A stretch of DNA of 64,000 nt from Metarhizobium sp017305935 (GTDB taxonomy: Bacteria > Pseudomonadota > Alphaproteobacteria > Rhizobiales > Rhizobiaceae). The notes under the pieces were generated by a model. It had not been told where the DNA came from and searched no databases. It worked only from the letters and a program-made list of their open reading frames with translations. How positions within the stretch are numbered: the first letter of the stretch is position 1; each line of letters opens with the position of its first letter. Of this stretch, positions 25,569-31,306 are shown piece after piece. Position numbers and translations under genes: made by a program. The DNA is taken from the NCBI RefSeq assembly GCF_029601685.1, contig NZ_JARRIR010000008.1:186001-250000 (forward strand), read 5' to 3'.

Positions 25569-26138
25569 TCAGAACTTGTAGCCGATCTGGATGCCGGCGC
25601 GGGTCAGGCCATTGTTGGGACGGCCGCATAGGTTTGCATGCGAGGAATGTTCGATCTGGGCGAGAACGCGCCAGTTCGCGGTCACATCGTAGCCGACGGC
25701 GGCATATTCGCGAAACAGCGCCCGGCAGCCCAGATAGGGTCCCGATTCCGCATAGTCCTCCAGATTGCCATTATGAATCATGCCGCCGAAGCCGGCTTCG
25801 ACGAACAACTTTTCGGTGACCTTGGCATCCCAGGCAAAGCCGCCGAAGATCATGCTGGCGTCTTCGCTATGGCCGGCGACGGTGCCGCCGAGGAAGACGC
25901 GCGGCCGCAACAGCTTTTCCTTCCAGCCATGGGCAAGTTCGCTTTCGAAGGGATCGAAGAACATCGTCACCTGGTAATAGCTGCCATCCTCCTTGTCGGA
26001 GGCTGACACCTGAGCTCCGAAGCGCAATTCGTCGAAGAAGGGTTCATCCGCCGCTGCCGTTGCGATCGAGGTCGTCAGGCCGGCTGCCACCGATGCGATG
26101 GCCAGCGCGGCGCGCAGGCTGTTGTTGCGAATTGCCAT
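25569..26138 (-). CDS. PagL-like outer membrane protein (acyloxyacyl hydrolase family)
   Basis: This 189-residue protein has a signal peptide (residues 1-30), then alternating beta strands ending in a C-terminal aromatic (GIQIGYKF), as in an eight-strand outer membrane barrel. The segment QIEHSSHANLCGRPNNGL (161-178) matches the active-site strand of PagL lipid A 3-O-deacylase, with His164 and Ser166 in the HxS arrangement. The third catalytic residue of Pseudomonas PagL (Glu) aligns with Thr179. The start at 26138 follows GAGGGG. A likely promoter and a palindrome lie upstream at 26156-26184. Confidence 0.75.
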   Translation of the reverse strand: MAIRNNSLRAALAIASVAAGLTTSIATAAADEPFFDELRFGAQVSASDKEDGSYYQVTMFFDPFESELAHGWKEKLLRPRVFLGGTVAGHSEDASMIFGGFAWDAKVTEKLFVEAGFGGMIHNGNLEDYAESGPYLGCRALFREYAAVGYDVTANWRVLAQIEHSSHANLCGRPNNGLTRAGIQIGYKF

Positions 26139-26155
26139 TCTGCCCATCCCCTCGA

Positions 26156-26184
26156 ATCACGCATTCGCAGTTGCGAAGTGTCAA
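26156..26184 (-). promoter_or_regulatory. Candidate promoter with operator palindrome for the PagL-like gene
   Basis: On the minus strand TTGACA (26184-26179) is followed 17 bases later by a weak -10 (CGTGAT, 26161-26156). The spacer is almost filled by the perfect palindrome TTCGCA-GT-TGCGAA (26164-26177), a natural position for a repressor. Confidence 0.4.
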
Positions 26185-26233
26185 AAAGATAACAGTATGG
26201 TTAACAAAGGGTAAAGTTGCGCTCCGGCAACAG

Positions 26234-27649
26234 TCACGCATAACTGTCGTAGCCGGCGCCACCGTTCTCCAGCACGCGCCGAAGGATCTGGAAACCGCGC
26301 TCTGCCTCGGATGCCTCCTGGGTCGAAAAACCGATGCGGACGCGATGATAGGCCCGGTCCGAACGGCCTGCTTTGAACTCGTCCTCATCGTCGATCAGCA
26401 CACCCTCGCGGAAGGCGGCGTTCTTGAAGATGCCGGACAGCCAGGGATCGGGCAGCTTCAACCAGAAGAAGGGCACGCCAGGACGAGAGGCCAGCTCGTA
26501 TCCCTCGAAGACGCGCCGGACCATCGCCTCGCGGCGGCTGATCTCGGCAATCGCCTGGCGGCGGATATCGTCGGCTTCGCCGGTCATTGCCAGCCGGGCG
26601 CAGAGTTCGCCGAGCATGAACGGCATGCCGCCGGTAACCATCTTGTGGGCATTGCTGACGCGCTGGCTGAAATGCGCCGGGCAACTGACCCAGCCGCCGC
26701 GAATGCCGGCCGCCACGGATTTCGAAAAGCCGCCGACGACGAAGGTGCGCTCCGGCGCGAATTCGGCCAGCAGCGGCGTTTCGTCGTCGGTCATCGCGCC
26801 ATAGAGATCGTCCTCGATGAGCGTCACATTATATTTGCGCGCCACCTCGGCAACCGCCTTGCGCCGCTCGTAGGACAGCGACACGACGGAAGGATTGTGC
26901 GCGGTCGGCATCAGGAAGGCGAGCTTGGGGTGCTGCTGCGCGCAGAGCCGCTCGAAATCCTCGGGGATGAGGCCCTCGGCATCGGCCTCGGTGAGGATCG
27001 TGCGGCGGCCGATCAGGCTGGCGCTGCGGCTGATGCGCGAATAGGTCAGGTGCTCGAAAACGATCTTGTCGCCCGGCGCGGTGATCGCCGCAATGACCGC
27101 CATGATCGCGGCATGGGCGCCGAGCGCCGGCACGATGGATTCGGGCGAGGGGCGCCAGTTACCGCGCGCCAGCCAGCGGGCGCCCGCCTCGAACCAGTGC
27201 GGTGGGAAAATGCGGGTATAGCTGGTCATGTCGAGCGGATGCTCGTGCATGATCGCCGACATCGTGTCGGAAATCGCCTCGGCCTGGCCGACATCGGGCG
27301 CCGCCGTGGTGTCGAAACGCAGGATGCCGGGCTCGGCATCCGGCAGTTTCGAGCGCGACCAGGAGGTGCGGATCGGATCGGCGGGCATCGCCGAATTCGC
27401 CTGCGACGGCGGCAGCACATAGGTGCCGCGCCCGACCTCGCCGCTGACCAGCCCGCGCTCATGCACCAGCGAATAGGCGCGGCCGACCGTGCCGATGGTC
27501 ACGCCGATATCATAGGCGAGATTGCGCTGCGGCGGCAGCTTCGCGCCGGCAACGAGAGTGCCGTCGGAGATCGCCGACTCGATCTGGTCCGCAAGCCGCA
27601 CATAGATCGGGCCGGTGCCCGTCGAAACATCGGGAAGCCAATTTGTCAT
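26234..27649 (-). CDS. MocR-type regulator (GntR HTH plus aminotransferase domain)
   Basis: This 471-residue MocR/GabR-family transcription factor has two parts. An N-terminal winged-helix domain (about residues 10-80) contains YVRLADQIESAISDGTLVAGAKLPPQRNLA. A C-terminal fold-type I aminotransferase-like domain (about 105-465) keeps the PLP lysine in GGFSKSVAAGIRGGW and the LMPTAHNPS and LIEDDLYG motifs. Such proteins sense PLP or amino-compound adducts. It is divergent from a DUF1127 gene across 94 bases that hold direct repeats, so it probably controls itself and that gene. The effector is unknown. Confidence 0.9.
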   Translation of the reverse strand: MTNWLPDVSTGTGPIYVRLADQIESAISDGTLVAGAKLPPQRNLAYDIGVTIGTVGRAYSLVHERGLVSGEVGRGTYVLPPSQANSAMPADPIRTSWSRSKLPDAEPGILRFDTTAAPDVGQAEAISDTMSAIMHEHPLDMTSYTRIFPPHWFEAGARWLARGNWRPSPESIVPALGAHAAIMAVIAAITAPGDKIVFEHLTYSRISRSASLIGRRTILTEADAEGLIPEDFERLCAQQHPKLAFLMPTAHNPSVVSLSYERRKAVAEVARKYNVTLIEDDLYGAMTDDETPLLAEFAPERTFVVGGFSKSVAAGIRGGWVSCPAHFSQRVSNAHKMVTGGMPFMLGELCARLAMTGEADDIRRQAIAEISRREAMVRRVFEGYELASRPGVPFFWLKLPDPWLSGIFKNAAFREGVLIDDEDEFKAGRSDRAYHRVRIGFSTQEASEAERGFQILRRVLENGGAGYDSYA

Positions 27650-27650
27650 G

Positions 27651-27688
27651 GTGTCAATTTCTACATTGTAGGCGCATCCGTGTCAATT
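27651..27688. promoter_or_regulatory. Direct repeats GTGTCAATT, candidate MocR operator
   Basis: GTGTCAATT occurs at 27651-27659 and at 27680-27688, 29 bases apart in the same orientation. The repeats lie in the divergent region just upstream of the MocR start codon. Long-spaced direct repeats are the usual target type of MocR/GabR proteins. Confidence 0.45.
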
Positions 27689-27743
27689 GTATTGGATAGT
27701 TGCTGCCATTGATTGGGCGGCGCTTCCAAAGAGCAGGTGAAAA

Positions 27744-28025
27744 ATGGCCAATATCGATCGATACATTGAGACAATCGATACAATCTATCCGGATGGCTAC
27801 GCCCGCGAGTCCCTGTTTCGTAGCGCCGGCGAGATGCTGAGCCCCGGCCCGGCTGCGTCCGCGCGAACATGGTTCGGACGCCTCATCGTGACGATGCAGA
27901 CCTGGCATTCCAAACGCAACACGCGCGCCGCGCTGCGTGAGCTGACCGACGACGAGTTGCGCGACATCGGCGTCACACCGGCCGAAGCGCGGCGCGAAGT
28001 CGCCAAATCCTGGTTCTGGGATTGA
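27744..28025 (+). CDS. DUF1127 domain protein
   Basis: This 93-residue protein has a C-terminal DUF1127 domain. The conserved pattern WHSKRNTRAALRELTDDELRDIGVT occupies about residues 53-77 and is followed by a short arginine-containing tail. The N-terminal half is a poorly conserved linker. Members are small basic proteins abundant in Rhizobiaceae; some short ones influence RNA turnover and phosphate or carbon metabolism. The gene is divergent from the MocR regulator, and a structured terminator follows at 28045-28113. Confidence 0.87.
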   Translation: MANIDRYIETIDTIYPDGYARESLFRSAGEMLSPGPAASARTWFGRLIVTMQTWHSKRNTRAALRELTDDELRDIGVTPAEARREVAKSWFWD

Positions 28026-28044
28026 GTGGAACGGTTCCCCGCCT

Positions 28045-28113
28045 GTAGCGCATCGTGCCGCCGATGCGGCGTCCGCCGCCGCGTCAGGACGCGGCGCGAT
28101 GCGCTACTCTTTT
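28045..28113 (+). terminator. Branched terminator-like palindrome after the DUF1127 gene
   Basis: The outer 11-bp stem (28045-28055 with 28097-28107) encloses two further hairpins, 28057-28061 with 28066-28070 and 28078-28085 with 28088-28095. This forms a three-way junction, followed by TCTTTT. It may be a rhizobial palindromic element acting as terminator of the DUF1127 mRNA. Confidence 0.6.
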
Positions 28114-28132
28114 CCGGTTTGGGGAAGGCGGG

Positions 28133-28543
28133 TCAGCAACCCTTGCCGCCGGCGGCCCAGCGGTTGACGTCTTTGGCGATGCGAGACGACAGGCTTTCGT
28201 TCATCAGCGGCCCGAAGGCATCGAGCTTCGCCGGATTGCCTTCCGCCTGCACGACGAGAAGCGGACGCGATTCCGGGCTGTGGCTATGCACGAGAAGGAT
28301 GCGCGGCCGGCCGGAGAAGGAATTCAGCTCCGGCGCCAGCCGATAGGGCTTGAAAGCAGCATCGCCCGATTTGAACCAGCAGGCATTGGCGCCGAGCGCC
28401 ACGCGCTCCATCATCGGCAGCGCCGCGCGGCTGGCGCTGACCGGCGGCGGGGCCGGGCGCGACTGGCAGGCCGCAAGCGCAAGAGCCGCAACCGCAAGGC
28501 CGGCGGTATTCAGGGCGGAAAGGCGATGATTTTTGGCGCGCAT
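28133..28543 (-). CDS. Putative lipoprotein, 136 aa
   Basis: The ATG at 28543 gives a 136-residue protein. Its signal sequence ends in the lipobox LALAAC at about residues 21-26, so it is probably attached to a membrane through the cysteine. A short Pro/Ala/Ser spacer follows. The mature domain contains CWFKSGDAAFKPYRLAPELNS and SRPLLVVQAEG, with a final Gly-Lys-Gly-Cys. The CWFKSxDxAF pattern recurs in rhizobial hypothetical proteins, but no function is known to me. It lies 36 bases downstream of purQ on the same strand. Confidence 0.7.
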   Translation of the reverse strand: MRAKNHRLSALNTAGLAVAALALAACQSRPAPPPVSASRAALPMMERVALGANACWFKSGDAAFKPYRLAPELNSFSGRPRILLVHSHSPESRPLLVVQAEGNPAKLDAFGPLMNESLSSRIAKDVNRWAAGGKGC

Positions 28544-28578
28544 GACGGTTCTCGCTGGCGAATTCTGGGGCGCGAAGG

Positions 28579-29250
28579 TCACGCGGCGATGACGTCGAGC
28601 GCCGAAGCGAAGATGCCGCGCCCGTCCGAACCACCATGGGCGGCTTCGATCAGATTTTCCGGATGCGGCATCATGCCGAGCACGTTACCGGCCTTGTTCA
28701 TGACGCCGGCAATGTCGTCGATGGAGCCGTTGGGGTTGGTGCCCTCGGCATATTTGAAGACGATCTGGCCGTTGCCCTGAAGGGCGGCCAACGCCTCGGC
28801 ATCGGCGAAATAATTGCCGTCGTGATGGGCGACGGGGCTGCGGATCACCTGCCCTTGCGCATAGGCGCGGGTGAAATCGGTATCGGCATTGACCACCTGC
28901 AGCTTGATTTCCTTGCAGACGAACTTCAGCGAGGCATTGCGCATCAGCGCGCCCGGCAGCAGGCCGGCCTCGAGCAGGATCTGGAAGCCGTTGCAGACGC
29001 CGAGAACCTTGACGCCCTTTTCCGCCTTCTCACGGATCGCCTGCATCACCGGCATCCGCGCCGCAATCGCCCCGCAGCGCAGATAATCGCCATAGGAGAA
29101 GCCACCGGGAATGACGATCAGGTCGACATCGGGGATATCCGTCTCCGTCTGCCAGACGGTGACCGGCGCCTTGCCGGAGATCTTCGTGAGCGCGGCGATC
29201 ATGTCGCGATCGCGGTTGAGACCGGGGAGTTGTACGACGGCGGACTTCAT
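28579..29250 (-). CDS. purQ: Phosphoribosylformylglycinamidine synthase, PurQ glutaminase subunit
   Basis: PurQ is the class I glutamine amidotransferase subunit of FGAM synthase, which feeds ammonia to PurL. The nucleophile is Cys86 in GVCNGFQ, and the His-Glu pair is in MMPHPENL near residue 196. N-terminal VVQLPGLNRDRDM and the IPGGFSYGDYLRCGA loop are typical. At 223 residues it is full length. Its start overlaps by four bases (ATGA) the stop of a small frameshifted gene that separates it from purS. Confidence 0.96.
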   Translation of the reverse strand: MKSAVVQLPGLNRDRDMIAALTKISGKAPVTVWQTETDIPDVDLIVIPGGFSYGDYLRCGAIAARMPVMQAIREKAEKGVKVLGVCNGFQILLEAGLLPGALMRNASLKFVCKEIKLQVVNADTDFTRAYAQGQVIRSPVAHHDGNYFADAEALAALQGNGQIVFKYAEGTNPNGSIDDIAGVMNKAGNVLGMMPHPENLIEAAHGGSDGRGIFASALDVIAA

Positions 29251-29503
29251 GGGTGCGGTTCAAACCTTGCTTGTGCTTCTGCCAATTCGCGGAGTTCAAG
29301 GCGGCTTTCGATGCGGTCCAGCCGCTGCGCATGCCGGGCAAGAACGCCGTAGGTGTTGTGGATGTCCTGATGATCGAGATCATGGTCCCGCGTATGCTCT
29401 GGAGTTCGCTCTTGATTTCTCCAAGCGAGGTATCCACGCGGTCGATACGCTGATGCGTCCTCTTGAGGAGTTCATACATCAATTCGTTCGTGATCTCGGC
29501 CAT
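29247..29503 (-). pseudogene. Small coiled-coil protein gene with a one-base frameshift, between purS and purQ
   Basis: The first part reads MAEITNELMYELLKRTH and continues through about 43 codons from ATG 29503, behind a GGAG motif. Near 29372-29376 the frame must move by one base, as if one base were deleted. It then continues as DIHNTYGVLARHAQRLDRIE and ends at a TGA overlapping the purQ start by ATGA. Both halves form one amphipathic coiled coil of about 85 residues. The spacing (17 bases after purS, four-base overlap with purQ) shows it was a real operon gene. A sequencing error is an alternative explanation to true decay. Confidence 0.6.
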
Positions 29504-29520
29504 CGCCCACTCCGCAACGC

Positions 29521-29763
29521 TCAGTCGAGGGCGATAGTATAGTTCTCGATGACGGTATTGGCGAGCAGCTTTTCGCACATGGCCTTCAGGTCGGCCTCGG
29601 CCTTGGCGCGATCCTGACCTTCGAGGGCGAGATCGAAGACCTTGCCCTGGCGCACCGCGCCGACGCCGGAAAAACCAAGCGCGCCAAGCGCGCCTTCGAT
29701 AGCCTTGCCCTGCGGATCGAGAACGCCGTTCTTCAACGTGACTGTCACGCGTGCCTTGATCAC
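29521..29763 (-). CDS. purS: Phosphoribosylformylglycinamidine synthase, PurS subunit
   Basis: PurS is the 80-residue small subunit that bridges PurL and PurQ in the bacterial FGAM synthase complex. The start is GTG at 29763 behind AAGGGG. Family motifs are KARVTVTLKNGVLDPQGKAIEGAL at the N-terminus and GKVFDLALEG in the middle strand. It lies 17 bases after purC and directly before the frameshifted small gene and purQ. The order is therefore purC-purS-(small gene)-purQ, with purL encoded further downstream on the same strand. Confidence 0.95.
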   Translation of the reverse strand: MIKARVTVTLKNGVLDPQGKAIEGALGALGFSGVGAVRQGKVFDLALEGQDRAKAEADLKAMCEKLLANTVIENYTIALD

Positions 29764-29780
29764 AACTCTACCCCTTGAGA

Positions 29781-30545
29781 TTACTTGACCAGAACCGGAC
29801 CGGTGCCGCGCACCGGCTCGTTTTCGTTGATGATGCCGAGACGGCGCGCCACTTCCTGATAGGCTTCGAGCAGGCCGCCCAGATCCTGGCGGAAGCGATC
29901 CTTGTCCAGCTTCTGGCGGGTTTCGATATCCCAGAGGCGGCAGCTATCCGGCGAAATCTCGTCGGCGAGGATGATGCGCATCATGTCGCCTTCGAACAGG
30001 CGGCCGCATTCGATCTTGAAATCGATGAGCTGGATGCCGACGCCGAGGAACAGGCCGGTGAGGAAGTCGTTGACGCGGATGGCGAGCGCCATGATGTCGT
30101 CGAGTTCGGCCGGATTGGCCCAGCCGAAGGCGGTGATGTGCTCTTCCGATACCATCGGGTCGTCGAGCGCATCCGACTTGTAGTAGAATTCGATGATCGA
30201 GCGCGGCAGCACGATGCCTTCCTCGATGCCAAGGCGGGTTGCGAGAGAACCGGCGGCGACGTTGCGCACCACGATCTCCAGCGGGATCATCTCCACTTCC
30301 TTGATCAACTGCTCGCGCATGTTCAGCCTGCGCAGGAAATGCGTCGGGATGCCGATCTTGTTCAGATGGGTGAAGAGATATTCGGAAATGCGGTTGTTGA
30401 GCACGCCCTTGCCATCGATGACATCGTGCTTCTTCTTGTTGAAGGCTGTCGCATCGTCCTTGAAGAATTGGATCAACGTGCCCGGCTCCGGTCCTTCGTA
30501 GAGGATCTTGGCCTTGCCTTCGTAAACGCGACGGCGACGGTTCAT
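29781..30545 (-). CDS. purC: SAICAR synthetase
   Basis: PurC condenses CAIR with aspartate using ATP, the seventh step of inosinate synthesis. The 254-residue protein starts with RRRRVYEGKAKILYEGPEP, the ATP-binding beta hairpin, and holds LEIVVRNVAAGSL and LIDFKIECGRLFEGDMMRIILADEISPDS, the metal and substrate region. The initiation site has only a weak GAGA motif. It heads the purC-purS-purQ unit. The 380-base region upstream (30546-30925) is non-coding. Confidence 0.96.
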   Translation of the reverse strand: MNRRRRVYEGKAKILYEGPEPGTLIQFFKDDATAFNKKKHDVIDGKGVLNNRISEYLFTHLNKIGIPTHFLRRLNMREQLIKEVEMIPLEIVVRNVAAGSLATRLGIEEGIVLPRSIIEFYYKSDALDDPMVSEEHITAFGWANPAELDDIMALAIRVNDFLTGLFLGVGIQLIDFKIECGRLFEGDMMRIILADEISPDSCRLWDIETRQKLDKDRFRQDLGGLLEAYQEVARRLGIINENEPVRGTGPVLVK

Positions 30546-30925
30546 GGTGTTTTCTCTGTTGTTGGCGCTCTTGGGAAAGCGCGTGGTACGTTCTTATTGC
30601 GGTCCCATAAAGGAAAAGCGCGCAATTCACAATGCCGGGCGGGCAGGCTTGTTCTGCAAAACCTGGGCCAGCCCCGGCCGGACACGGGAATCGCGCCGGC
30701 CACATCTGCATTCTTCTTCGCGATTTTTACCTGTCAAAGACTCTTCCTGTGCAAAACGCCGATTCCGTGACGGGCCGTCGCCCTGACTTGACCCAGATTA
30801 TACCGTAAAGCCTGTGCGACGCTGGGCAAGGCCGGCTGCTTTCGCCCAAACTTCGGATTGCACTTTCGGCAGCGATTTGAATAATGGGATGAAACGCCCA
30901 TCATGGGACACGGGAGAACCAAGGC
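30546..30925. other. Intergenic region between divergent purC and the DUF1476 gene
   Basis: No convincing gene was found in these 380 bases. Short open frames on both strands lack ribosome binding sites. The right end holds a candidate promoter for the DUF1476 gene (TTGCAC 30858-30863, AATAAT 30880-30885, 16-base spacer). The purC promoter must lie in the left part, but no clear match was recognised, nor a PurR-like palindrome. Confidence 0.5.
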
Positions 30926-31240
30926 ATGACCAGCATGAACGATCGCGAAAAGGCTTTTGAAAACAAGTTTGCTCTCGATCAGGAGATGAAATTCAAGGCG
31001 GAAGCCCGCCGCAACAAGCTGCTGGGCCTGTGGGCTGCCGAGTTGCTCGGGCGCACGGATGCAGACGCGTATGCCCGTGACGTCGTTGCCGCCGATTTCA
31101 TGGAGGCCGGCGACGAGGATGTGTTCCGCAAGATTCGCTCCGATCTCGACGAGGCCGGCATCGCCCTCAGCGATATCGATATCCGCTCGAAGATGGCCGA
31201 GCTGTTGGCGGTCGCCATCGACCAGATCCAGAAAGGCTGA
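30926..31240 (+). CDS. DUF1476 protein, F1-ATPase inhibitor zeta subunit
   Basis: This 104-residue helical protein belongs to DUF1476, the family of the zeta subunit that inhibits the F1Fo-ATP synthase of alphaproteobacteria such as Paracoccus. The N-terminus, MNDREKAFENKFALDQEMKFKAEARRNKLLGLWAAELLG, is the family signature and includes the inhibitory region. The rest forms a helical bundle ending in IRSKMAELLAVAIDQI. The start follows GGGAGAAC. A second in-frame ATG three codons later is possible. It is transcribed alone, away from purC, and converges on the PAS-GGDEF-EAL gene across a 12-bp hairpin. Confidence 0.88.
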   Translation: MTSMNDREKAFENKFALDQEMKFKAEARRNKLLGLWAAELLGRTDADAYARDVVAADFMEAGDEDVFRKIRSDLDEAGIALSDIDIRSKMAELLAVAIDQIQKG

Positions 31241-31269
31241 CGCGTTTCAAGCGCAAACGTGGATGCAGT

Positions 31270-31306
31270 CGTCAGGCGCGCGGCGGGCTACGTTGCGCGC
31301 CTGACG
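31270..31306. repeat. Perfect 12-bp inverted repeat between convergent genes
   Basis: Arms 31270-31281 and 31295-31306 are fully complementary, with a 13-base loop that contains the stop codon of the PAS-GGDEF-EAL gene. No T-run follows on either strand. It may act as a transcript-end stabiliser for both convergent mRNAs. Confidence 0.55.

Noticed and set aside
29030..29578. A 182-codon minus-strand frame covering the purS-purQ junction
   Set aside because: Only its middle part is coding; the rest runs out of frame through purQ. It is explained by the frameshifted small gene.
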